A stretch of DNA of 64,000 nt from Salinicola aestuarinus (GTDB lineage: Bacteria > Pseudomonadota > Gammaproteobacteria > Pseudomonadales > Halomonadaceae): contig NZ_PZJP01000001.1 in the NCBI RefSeq assembly GCF_003206645.1, positions 379,940-443,939 on the forward strand. Reading direction: 5' to 3'. The position numbers and the translations under genes were made by a program. The stretch's first letter is position 1, and each line of letters starts with the position of its first letter. The notes under the pieces are model-generated. The model was not told where the DNA came from. It made no database searches and worked only from the letters and a program-made list of their open reading frames with translations. Below, piece by piece: positions 35,476 to 43,503 of this stretch.

Positions 35476-37191
35476 TCAATCTCTTTCTGCGGAGCCGCCG
35501 TTTCTTTCTGCAGACCTTTCTGCATCAGCCTCTGCCAGCCGCCATTCCGGCGCACCGCGACTGCCAGCATTACGGATCTGGCCGGCTCGGCGCAGCTTGG
35601 TCAGAATGTTGGCTATCTTGACTTTCTTTTTTGGCTCATCCAAGGCATCGCTGAGCTTGTCCCACAGCAGGGTATCGATCTCCTGGCGTTTGGCGGAGCC
35701 GAACTTGGCCAAGTAGTCGGTCACCAGCTTGGCGTAGAAGGCGTCATCCTGCCCGCGGGTGTGGATGTACTGGGCCTTGGTCGCCGTTGCGGTGGCAATC
35801 TCGGCGGAGACGCGCAGATTGGGCTGCCGGCCCTCGATGAGTTTGGCGCGGCGCAGACGACTCGCCATCTCCTTGTCGAGTGGCAGCTGTTTCTGCACAC
35901 GATCCAGGGCCAGAATCTCCTGCAGAGAGAGCTCGGTCTTCTTGATCAGCATGCGTGTGTAGGCCGGATCGACGATGCTGCCATAGATCGTCAGCCGCAC
36001 CCGGGCGGGGTCGGTCACGTCATAGTCCGGCATGGGGAGATAGCGCTTCGCCTGCCCCAGATGTATCTCGTGGATGCCGTAGCCCATGGTGTCGATCATG
36101 TTCAGCTCGACCATGGCATTGACCAGGAAGGGGTTACGGTAGTGCATGGGCGTCTTGTGGCCGGTGACATAGTCTTCCGGTCTACCCTCGAAGAATGCAC
36201 CGGCGTTTTCCAGAATGAGCCGGTCCGGCTCTTCGGTGACCAGGACCCGGCCGTTGCGGATGTAGTCCTGGTGAGCAATGCAGTTGTGCAGTGCCTCCAG
36301 CACGATTCGCTGGTCATATTTGGCCAGCTCCACGCCCAGTAGCTGGTCCTCCGGCAGGATTCGCACCTGCACGTTGCGAATCTGCTGGTAGAGTCGCGTT
36401 GTAGCCAGCAGGAACGGCGGGCCGAAGTGCTGGTAGGCCCGCTCCGGCCCCTCCAGCTTCCAGGTCAGCTGAGCCGGATTGGGCGATAGCAGCGGCACCG
36501 CCTCCTCTTTACCCAGCAGCAAGAGAGCCGCCCGGGTCACCTTGCCATCCAGGGTCAGCTTGGCGCGATCAAGAAAGGTGGCCTGCGGCCACTCCATCAC
36601 TTCCCCGGGCTCGAAGCGGTTGGCGTACTTCCTAGCAAAGGATTCTCGGGCCTTGTTAATTGCTTCAGGGTCGAGATGGTCGAGTGTGGCATTCGGCACC
36701 AGTTGCACGGACCAGTCGGTAGCATCGGTCTGTCGCCGGATCGTATCCAGCTTGTCCAAGCCAAGGCTGGTCAGGCTCTCTCCAGCGCGAGCGTAGTAAT
36801 GCCCCAGCCAGGCGATAGGCATGCCCATCGGCGCAGCCGGAATCTCGAACAGCAGTACCCGCCCCTCCGGCGTTTCCAGCTCGTGGATGTCACGGAAGGT
36901 GATACTGGGTTCGGTGCCGTCGGCGATCTGCATCTTGAGCTTGTCGAGCTCGCCGGGGGCCTGGCGGTACTCGGACCCCAGGATGCGCCGGGTCTTGTCG
37001 TCGATGCCAAAGACCAGCCAGGCGCTTTCGCCGGCACGCAGATTGGCCTCGTTGGCCAGCGCCGAGAGGTACTTGCCAAGATCCGAGGTGGAGAAGCCCT
37101 TGCCACCGCGCTTGAACTCGACCACCTCGCTCTCCCAGCGCTCGATCAGGGAGTGCAGTAACTGCTTCAGCGCCTGCTCGTCCATGCTCAT
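35476..37191 (-). CDS. AlbA_2/Schlafen-type ATP-binding protein
   Basis: 571 residues. The N-terminal AlbA_2 domain (formerly 'divergent AAA-4') is seen at about 15-75: EVVEFKRGGKGFS, LGKYLSALANEANL, AWLVFGIDDKTRRILG. A GHKL-type ATPase-like block (LEALHNCIAHQDY, VLVTEEPDRLILENAG, YRNPFLV, GYGIHEI) follows. The C-terminus looks like winged-helix DNA-binding segments (FGSAKRQEIDTLLWDKL, KKKVKIANILTKLRRAGQIRN). Such proteins occur as extra components of defence islands; role in type III systems unknown. It starts a few bases after mod. Two close starts (Met1, Met3) exist. Confidence 0.82.
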   Translation of the reverse strand: MSMDEQALKQLLHSLIERWESEVVEFKRGGKGFSTSDLGKYLSALANEANLRAGESAWLVFGIDDKTRRILGSEYRQAPGELDKLKMQIADGTEPSITFRDIHELETPEGRVLLFEIPAAPMGMPIAWLGHYYARAGESLTSLGLDKLDTIRRQTDATDWSVQLVPNATLDHLDPEAINKARESFARKYANRFEPGEVMEWPQATFLDRAKLTLDGKVTRAALLLLGKEEAVPLLSPNPAQLTWKLEGPERAYQHFGPPFLLATTRLYQQIRNVQVRILPEDQLLGVELAKYDQRIVLEALHNCIAHQDYIRNGRVLVTEEPDRLILENAGAFFEGRPEDYVTGHKTPMHYRNPFLVNAMVELNMIDTMGYGIHEIHLGQAKRYLPMPDYDVTDPARVRLTIYGSIVDPAYTRMLIKKTELSLQEILALDRVQKQLPLDKEMASRLRRAKLIEGRQPNLRVSAEIATATATKAQYIHTRGQDDAFYAKLVTDYLAKFGSAKRQEIDTLLWDKLSDALDEPKKKVKIANILTKLRRAGQIRNAGSRGAPEWRLAEADAERSAERNGGSAERD

Positions 37192-37195
37192 GGGC

Positions 37196-39070
37196 TTAGA
37201 TCACCTTGACGTCGGTATTGGGCGACTTCTGAGCGAAGATCTGCTCGACGTTGATCTTGACGCTGTCGCTGGCGAAGCCGGCATCGCGGAACACCACGCG
37301 CAGCGGCTCGTACTCGGCGAGCTGCTTGACGAAGGCCTCGTCGATATCCAGATCGAAGCAGGCGGCCAGGGCCATATGCTTCTCGGCTCCGTCGACGAAG
37401 AAGACGGTTTTTCCATCAATGTCCTGACGAGAGATGGGGAGTGACAAATCCACCCCCCAGTCCAGCAAGACCTGGAAGAGCAGGTCTTCTGAACTCCGGC
37501 CCTCGCGGATATTGTCGATATTTTCCGACAGCAGGTCTTGAGAGAGCACGTCAGATCTGTAATAAACATCTTCAAGATTAGAGCTGTCGACTTTTAATAC
37601 ACGAAAGCCGACATCAAGTGAACTTCCATGGAGACCAGTTTCATTCTTAATTTCATTTCCAGCACGGCGGATACGCTCTTTACCAATGTCTGCTATCGTA
37701 GCCATTCCTAGATTTTGTGCAGCTTTTCCATGTGGCTTTGTATTATCAATGGGCTCGGGCATTTGAATCATGATAAATGGACCAGGGCTCATTGAAGCTA
37801 GGCGAGCGTGCGCTGTTGAGCAAGAGCCGGCAAAAAAATCGAGACATAAATCGTCAGGTTGCAGGCCTGCAACCTGAAACATCCTATCTATTAGCTTCAG
37901 TGGCTTTGCTGTGTCAAAGGGAGCGGCTCCATTGAACAACCCTTTTAGCTCACTTGCCGCAGAGCGGGTATTCCCAACATCTTCACTAAACCAAATTGTT
38001 TCTGGTGCTCGGCCAGATTGATCTTCCAAGTAAATTTTTCTAATTATCCGCGACTCATCAGCTGAGAAAACTATCTCGCCATCTTGAATCTTTTTCTTGA
38101 TTGTTTCTTTTTTCCACCGCCAGCCATTTTCTGGCGGATCTATAGTTTTTCCTGATGGAGTAAAAATAGGGAAAATCAAGTTTGGCCGATAAAGGGCATT
38201 CCTGACATCTCCGGCGCGCCATGAACCTCTTGGATCGTCATCAGGGTTGGAGTAATTCTTATTATCTTTTTCGGTGCGCTCCAAAGGTTGCACAACATAC
38301 TCATCCGACCTTCTATAACATAAAATGTGATTGTGATGGACTGAAAAAAGTTGCGTATATCCTTTTGGTTGCACGCTATGCTGCCAAACAATATTTGCTA
38401 CTAAATTATTTTCACCAAACACCTCATCGCAAATATGCCGCAAGCTCGACGACTCACAATCATCGATGCTGATGAAAATAACGCCATCTGGCCTAAGGAG
38501 GTTTCGAGCCAACCTGATGCGAGAATGCATCATTGTTAGCCAATCAGAATGAAAACGGCCATTGGTCTCTGTGTTCGCAGTTAGCCGGCATCCAAAATCG
38601 TCATTCTGACTAGATCGACTCAAATATTCAGCAACACCTTCTGAGAAGTCATCATCATATATAAAATCGTTGCCGGTGTTGTATGGAGGATCAATGTATA
38701 TCATCTTGACCTTCCCAAGATAGGTCTCCTGAAGAAGCTTTAGAGCCTCTAAGTTATCTCCCTCGATGAAAAGATTTTTGGTGGTATCGAAGTCCACACT
38801 CTCTTCCCTACAGGGGCGCAGGGTTTTCGCAATCGGAGCATTGGCTGCCAGCAGGGCTTCCCGCTTGCCGGGCCAGTTGAGGTGATAGCGCTCCTGAGGC
38901 CCATCAACGATATGATCGGAGAGCTCTTGGCGCAGCTGGTCGAAGTCGATGGATTGCTTCACTCGCCCCTGCTCATCCCGCGCTTCAGTGACGCAGCTAG
39001 GGAACAGTTCGGCCAGCTTGGCAATATTGGCCTCGGTGAGGTCAGGGGAGTGCATCTTCAGCTTGTCCAT
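37196..39070 (-). CDS. Type III-like site-specific DNA methyltransferase (Mod)
   Basis: 624 residues. Beta-class order: catalytic DPPY (127-130, in YIDPPYNTGNDFIY) first, SAM-binding FFAGS later in LCLDFFAGSCSTAHA, as in type III Mod, giving N6-adenine methylation. The start MDKLKMHSPDLT is the usual family beginning; an ATG at 39115 is an alternative and overlaps the previous gene. The central part, about 37540-38860, is markedly AT-rich compared with both GC-rich ends, a sign that the target-recognition region was exchanged. Sits between DUF4391 and AlbA_2 genes. Confidence 0.93.
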   Translation of the reverse strand: MDKLKMHSPDLTEANIAKLAELFPSCVTEARDEQGRVKQSIDFDQLRQELSDHIVDGPQERYHLNWPGKREALLAANAPIAKTLRPCREESVDFDTTKNLFIEGDNLEALKLLQETYLGKVKMIYIDPPYNTGNDFIYDDDFSEGVAEYLSRSSQNDDFGCRLTANTETNGRFHSDWLTMMHSRIRLARNLLRPDGVIFISIDDCESSSLRHICDEVFGENNLVANIVWQHSVQPKGYTQLFSVHHNHILCYRRSDEYVVQPLERTEKDNKNYSNPDDDPRGSWRAGDVRNALYRPNLIFPIFTPSGKTIDPPENGWRWKKETIKKKIQDGEIVFSADESRIIRKIYLEDQSGRAPETIWFSEDVGNTRSAASELKGLFNGAAPFDTAKPLKLIDRMFQVAGLQPDDLCLDFFAGSCSTAHARLASMSPGPFIMIQMPEPIDNTKPHGKAAQNLGMATIADIGKERIRRAGNEIKNETGLHGSSLDVGFRVLKVDSSNLEDVYYRSDVLSQDLLSENIDNIREGRSSEDLLFQVLLDWGVDLSLPISRQDIDGKTVFFVDGAEKHMALAACFDLDIDEAFVKQLAEYEPLRVVFRDAGFASDSVKINVEQIFAQKSPNTDVKVI

Positions 39071-39104
39071 GGTGTCGCGTGTCTCCGAACCTTTGCGGTC
39101 GTGA

Positions 39105-39773
39105 TCAGGTGTCATAGTCGGCAATTTTCTCACGGATCGAGCGCAGCTCGGCGTTGATCTCGACCTTGCGATTGAACTGTTTCTCGTTGCGCAGGCGCTT
39201 CTCGAGCTTGTCGGCATCCTTCTTGAGGGATTCCACGGCCTTGAGCCGCTCCAACTGATCCGGCAGGGCTTCGCCCTGACGCGGCGGCACTGGAAGCAGA
39301 CTGCGCAGCAACTGCTGATAGAGCTGCTTCAGGTCGATGGCCGTGGGCAGCGGCTGTCGGGGCGTCTCGGCTGGCAGCCAGTCACTGCTGGCATAGTGGT
39401 CATCAAGCACCCATTTGCTGAGGTCGGCCTGGCTGGGCCGCTTGTAGGCGGCGGTGACACGGATGCCGCGGGTGCCATGTAGCTCGAACAGAATCGGAAA
39501 GGGTATGGCGCGATCGATGGCCCGCAGCACGTCTCGGTGCAGGTCTTCGCCCTTGAGCGTGATCACGAACACCTGCAACTCCGGCACATCGTCAGTGCCA
39601 GGCAGGTTAATCGTGTTATGGGCCAGCTTGGCATGCCAGGTGATCTGGGCGACGTCGTCTCGCAGGCGCTCCCTAAGGGTGGCGGTGGCCCGTACATGCG
39701 CCAAAATGCGTTGCTTGGCCACCACGCGGTCGAGCACGGTCTTGGCAGGGTACTGATAGAGCGGTGCCGTCAT
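39105..39773 (-). CDS. DUF4391 domain-containing protein
   Basis: 222 residues. Recognised by the overall DUF4391 pattern: YQYPAKTVLDRVVAKQRIL, ITWHAKLAHNTINLP, ELQVFVITLKG, IPFPILFEL, and a C-terminal coiled coil (ERLKAVESLKKDADKLEKRLRNEKQFNRKVEI). The function is unknown, but it is a regular neighbour of SNF2-type helicase and methyltransferase genes in defence islands. The ATGA overlap with the SNF2 gene upstream implies coupled translation and fixed stoichiometry; it may be an adaptor between helicase and methyltransferase (inference). Confidence 0.83.
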   Translation of the reverse strand: MTAPLYQYPAKTVLDRVVAKQRILAHVRATATLRERLRDDVAQITWHAKLAHNTINLPGTDDVPELQVFVITLKGEDLHRDVLRAIDRAIPFPILFELHGTRGIRVTAAYKRPSQADLSKWVLDDHYASSDWLPAETPRQPLPTAIDLKQLYQQLLRSLLPVPPRQGEALPDQLERLKAVESLKKDADKLEKRLRNEKQFNRKVEINAELRSIREKIADYDT

Positions 39774-42700
39774 GATTCTTTCTTGCTTTCTCCGCTGGCC
39801 GCATGGCGCTTCGTGCTCGCGCCTGTGGCTAAGCCTGCCTCACGAATGACGATAAAGGTAATCAGCTCGAAGTCGTCGAGCCCTTCGATGGTATCGACCA
39901 GTGCCGTGGTCTCGCCACAGCTGAACAGGCTATCGATGTCCCTATCCTCCTTCACCTCAATCATCGATCGGATGGCCTGATCCAGTAGCGCCGAATAGGC
40001 GTGCATCTCCCGGCCGTCTTTGGTTTCCTCATTGAAGGCGCGATAGACGGCTTCTATAGGGTCGCTCAGCCCTCTGCAGGCGGTGCGTGCCAGGTCGAGC
40101 AGGCGCTTGACTTCGGTGTAGTCGCTGATCACCTCGCCGGTGTGGCTGATGTAGACCAGGTAGAAGGGATGTAGGCGGTTTTGCTGTTGCAGACTACTGC
40201 CTTGATGGCCTACCCGCTGATTGAGGTTACGCAGCGTGAAGATGACCCCAGGCTGCAGGCCCTTCTCGGGGCGAGCCGGCACGACGGTATGCAGCCCGTT
40301 GGGAATGCGGCTCAGGTCGCCGTTCTCCTTCATGTAGCCCAGCAGGTCCATGCGGAATTCATTCAGGCCCAGGTCTGTAATCGACACGCCGGACTTTAGG
40401 TCCTCCATCTCCACCACTTCGTCCTGCATCCGCCGCAGCTGCTCACGCCGGTAAGCAACGTCGTTGGACTGAGCGTTGAGCACGTTATCGTCGCCAGTGG
40501 CGGTGACGTCGGCGATCACCATGCGGTTCTCAACGCGTTCCTTGAGGTTGATGTACTCGTCCAGACTGATGTCCGGCCAGTAGTTGACCAGCTGGATGCT
40601 GGCGTTGGGCGAGCCGATACGGTCGATACGCCCGAAACGCTGGATGATGCGTACCGGGTTCCAGTGGATGTCGTAGTTGATCAGGTAGTCGCAGTCCTGC
40701 AGGTTCTGGCCTTCTGAGATGCAGTCGGTCCCGATCAGGATGTCCAGCTCGCGGGGCTCGTTGGGGTACACTACGTCCTTGCTCTTAGCCTTTGGGGCGA
40801 ACAGTGTCAGCAGGCCCTGGAAGTCGTAGTGCTGAGGGCTGCCCGGCATGGCACCAATGGTGGATTTGGGCGCGTCGCTGCCGGTCACGATGCCGGTGTG
40901 CACGCCTTGGCTCTCCAGCAGGCTCCCCGCCAGGTTCTCGTAGAGATACTTCGCGGTGTCCGCGAAGGCGGTGAAGATCATCACCTTGCGGTTGCCCGGG
41001 TTGATCGGCGAGACCAGCTTGCTGGCGATCTGCGTCTTGAGATGCTGCAACTTGGCGTCGTCGGCCGGGGTGACTTTGGCCATTTCCTCTAACAGCAGCT
41101 CGATCCACACCAAGTCATTGTTCAGGTCATGCTCCCAAGACGGCAGGTCCATGTCCTCCAGGCTGATCTGGATCTTCTTACCCACCGTGGCATCGCCCGG
41201 CATAGGGATGCTGTCGTCGTCCGGATCGGCGTCTTCGAAGGACGCGGCAATATCGGCGAAGCCCTCAGAACGGCCGGTGCGTTTGAAGGCCTCAATCTTC
41301 TCCAGAATGTTGGTATGGCTATCACGGAGCCCTTCTAGTGTCAGGCGAAACGCCGCCACCGAGCTTTCCAGGCGCTTGAGCAGGTTGGTTGTCATCAGGG
41401 CCTGTAGGCTTTTCTCCCGGTCCACCTGCTTGAAGCTCCCTCTCCCGCTGGACACTTCAGTGTCATACATCTCTTCGTACTTCTTGAGGCGGCTGGGAAA
41501 GATGTAGCTGATAGGAGCGTAGACCGAGAGCTTCAGCTGGGAGAGTTGCTGGAAGATCTCGTTGAAGCCGATCACGTCGGGTCGATGGGTGAGCGGGCGG
41601 TGAAACGAGAGCGGCTTGCGGCGCTCCGGGAAGCTGCCGATATCACTGGTATCGTAGAAGGTTTCGATATGCCGGCGTGAGCGAGCGATAGTGACGCTGT
41701 CCAGCAGTTCGAAGAAGTCGAAGTCCAGCGCCTGCAGGATGGTCCCCGTGGTGCGCTTCTCAGGCGGGAGCGCCGACCACTCGTTGAAGGTGGCCTGGGC
41801 GCGCCGGAAGATGCCCTCGATGTCCTGGGCTCCGCTTAGGTGACGCGTCAAATTCTCGGCTTCGCCCTCGTAGGCCAGGGCCAGCTGATTCTTGAGATCG
41901 TTGAAGCGATTGTTCACCGGCGTTGCCGAAAGCATCAACACCTTGGTCTTCACGCCCGCCCGAATCACCTGATTCATCAACTTCTGGTAACGAGTCTCGC
42001 GATCCTTGTAGACGTCGTTGTTGCGGAAATTGTGCGACTCGTCGATGACCACCAGGTCGTAGTTACCCCAGTTGACACGCTCCAGCGGCATCCCGAAGGA
42101 CTCCCCACGAGTGCGCTGCAGGTCGGTATGGCAGAGCACGTCGTAGTTCATCCGGTCCTGGGCCAGCACGTTGGTGGTCAGATTGCGGTTGTAGGTCAAC
42201 CAATTGTCGGCGAGCTTCTTGGGGCACAGCACCAACACGGAGCGGTTGCGCAGCTCGTAGTACTTGATGACTGCAAGGGCAGTGAAGGTCTTTCCGAGAC
42301 CCACACTGTCGGCCAAGATGCAGCCGTTGTAGCTTTCCAGCTTGTTGATGATGCCGGTGGCCGCGTCGCGCTGGAAGTTGAACAGCTTCTGCCAGATGAC
42401 GCTGTCCTGGTAGCCTGTTCGGTCATTGGGCAGTACATCCTCGCTAAGGTCTTCCAGGAACTCATGAAAGATGTGGTAGAGCATCAGGAAGTAGATGCGC
42501 TCCGGCGGGCTCTCCCGGTAGACCGAGGCGATATGCTCGCGCAACCGTTCGGTGACGTCTTCAAGCTTTTCCTCGTCCTGCCACAGCTGATTAAAAAGAG
42601 ACATGAACCGGGAGGTGTGCGCCGGCTCGCTGAAGCGGGTGACGAAGTTGGAAACCGCGTTGCCTTGCTGGTAGCCCAAATCCACTGCGGTGAAGCCTTG

Positions 42701-43135
42701 CAGCGGCATATAGACCGTATCGCCGCCCTGGGCTTCGACGCCGGCGAAGGGCTGCATAGCAGCCTGGCCACGGTTGGAGCGGAAGCTGGCCTTACGGCGC
42801 ATCCAGTCGGCGCATTCTCGGGCGATGGCTCGCTGGGTCAGCTTATTCTTGAGCTGGATCTCGAACTCGCTGCCGTGAACGCTGCGCTCACGCTCCGCCT
42901 TGGGGATGCGGAACTCGCGGTGCTCCTTACGAATCCTGTCGCTGGCATGGTCAGGTAAGAAAGTGGGCGAGGTGAAGATGAACTCGACAGCATCCAGTGC
43001 CTCCAGCTCATCCTTGAGAGCCTCGTAGGCGTAGATTGAGAAGCAGGAGGCCGCAATCTTGAGTCGGGTGCCAGACCGCAGGGTTTCTTTCAGGTCGTCG
43101 CCGAGTAGCCGACTGACGTTGTCGATGATTTCCAC
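39770..43135 (-). CDS. SNF2-family helicase with N-terminal PLD-like region
   Basis: 1121 residues. The first about 150 residues resemble the phospholipase D-like nuclease region of helicase-associated proteins (IAASCFSIYAYEAL ... VEFIFTSPTFLPD), without a clear HKD motif. The SNF2 motor follows: GLGKT at 279-283, DESH at 365-368, LSATPVNN, and the C-terminal lobe with ILIGTDCISEGQNLQ and RIIQRFGRIDRIGS (motif VI). Such proteins are translocases in defence systems, for example the DISARM helicase family. GTG start at 43135. First gene of the five-gene defence operon. Confidence 0.9.
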   Translation of the reverse strand: MEIIDNVSRLLGDDLKETLRSGTRLKIAASCFSIYAYEALKDELEALDAVEFIFTSPTFLPDHASDRIRKEHREFRIPKAERERSVHGSEFEIQLKNKLTQRAIARECADWMRRKASFRSNRGQAAMQPFAGVEAQGGDTVYMPLQGFTAVDLGYQQGNAVSNFVTRFSEPAHTSRFMSLFNQLWQDEEKLEDVTERLREHIASVYRESPPERIYFLMLYHIFHEFLEDLSEDVLPNDRTGYQDSVIWQKLFNFQRDAATGIINKLESYNGCILADSVGLGKTFTALAVIKYYELRNRSVLVLCPKKLADNWLTYNRNLTTNVLAQDRMNYDVLCHTDLQRTRGESFGMPLERVNWGNYDLVVIDESHNFRNNDVYKDRETRYQKLMNQVIRAGVKTKVLMLSATPVNNRFNDLKNQLALAYEGEAENLTRHLSGAQDIEGIFRRAQATFNEWSALPPEKRTTGTILQALDFDFFELLDSVTIARSRRHIETFYDTSDIGSFPERRKPLSFHRPLTHRPDVIGFNEIFQQLSQLKLSVYAPISYIFPSRLKKYEEMYDTEVSSGRGSFKQVDREKSLQALMTTNLLKRLESSVAAFRLTLEGLRDSHTNILEKIEAFKRTGRSEGFADIAASFEDADPDDDSIPMPGDATVGKKIQISLEDMDLPSWEHDLNNDLVWIELLLEEMAKVTPADDAKLQHLKTQIASKLVSPINPGNRKVMIFTAFADTAKYLYENLAGSLLESQGVHTGIVTGSDAPKSTIGAMPGSPQHYDFQGLLTLFAPKAKSKDVVYPNEPRELDILIGTDCISEGQNLQDCDYLINYDIHWNPVRIIQRFGRIDRIGSPNASIQLVNYWPDISLDEYINLKERVENRMVIADVTATGDDNVLNAQSNDVAYRREQLRRMQDEVVEMEDLKSGVSITDLGLNEFRMDLLGYMKENGDLSRIPNGLHTVVPARPEKGLQPGVIFTLRNLNQRVGHQGSSLQQQNRLHPFYLVYISHTGEVISDYTEVKRLLDLARTACRGLSDPIEAVYRAFNEETKDGREMHAYSALLDQAIRSMIEVKEDRDIDSLFSCGETTALVDTIEGLDDFELITFIVIREAGLATGASTKRHAASGESKKES

Positions 43136-43221
43136 GATCCTGGCTCCCTATACAAAATTGCGACTCAACCAGCTCTAACACGCAATTTATTAGCACGCTG
43201 GAGCTTATTGCATCGGGGCTG

Positions 43222-43237
43222 GCGTTATACATAACGC
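43222..43237. promoter_or_regulatory. Palindromic candidate operator before the SNF2 gene
   Basis: Perfect inverted repeat GCGTTAT / ATAACGC with a 2-bp centre, 87 bp upstream of the GTG of the defence operon. Symmetry and place suggest a regulator-binding site; no regulator is encoded next to it. Confidence 0.45.
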
Positions 43238-43317
43238 TACTGTCACGTCCGCACGATCATGGCAGTGCAAAGTGACGTGCATCAGGCTTAGGCAGGGTTC
43301 ATGTTCACTCTAGAGAG

Positions 43318-43349
43318 AAAAATCGACATGACGGGCTCGTCATGTCGAT
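43318..43349 (-). terminator. Probable intrinsic terminator downstream of cydC
   Basis: 12-bp perfect stem ATCGACATGACG / CGTCATGTCGAT with a 4-nt loop; on the minus strand it is followed by five T (A-run 43318-43322). It would insulate the defence operon from cydC read-through. Confidence 0.7.
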
Positions 43350-43410
43350 GCGCTGGACACGTTAGCGCGTCGTGTAAAGAAAACGCCGAAATTTCGACAC
43401 GAATGCCGAC

Positions 43411-43443
43411 ATCGGTATAGAAAACTGGATTTTCTATACCGAT
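43411..43443. repeat. 14-bp perfect inverted repeat (REP-like hairpin)
   Basis: ATCGGTATAGAAAA / TTTTCTATACCGAT around a 5-nt loop. AT-rich stem and no T-run on the minus strand, so it is unlikely to be a simple terminator for cydC. Confidence 0.7.
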
Positions 43444-43503
43444 GGCGCGGTGCGATGAGTCCAGACCTTCCGATAGGGCAGCCGGCTAGTCGCCGGTCAT
43501 CCC

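Larger units (their letters stand above)
43136..43503. other. Palindrome-rich intergenic region upstream of the defence operon
   Basis: Holds the promoter side of the SNF2 gene and the 3' side of cydC. It contains a 7-bp palindrome GCGTTAT-AC-ATAACGC (43222-43237), a terminator-like hairpin (43322-43349), a 10-bp palindrome CGAAATTTCG (43387-43396), three mutually exclusive pairing partners ACACG/CGTGT (43357-43361, 43371-43375, 43397-43401), and a 14-bp hairpin (43411-43443). No gene. Confidence 0.7.

Noticed and set aside
41840..42958. 372-codon antisense frame over the SNF2 gene
   Set aside because: The SNF2 helicase motifs on the minus strand are unambiguous; the antisense frame is Val/Leu/His-rich shadow.
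43411..43443. 14-bp hairpin as the terminator of cydC
   Set aside because: AT-rich stem with no T-run on the minus strand; the hairpin at 43322-43349 with five T is a better terminator.
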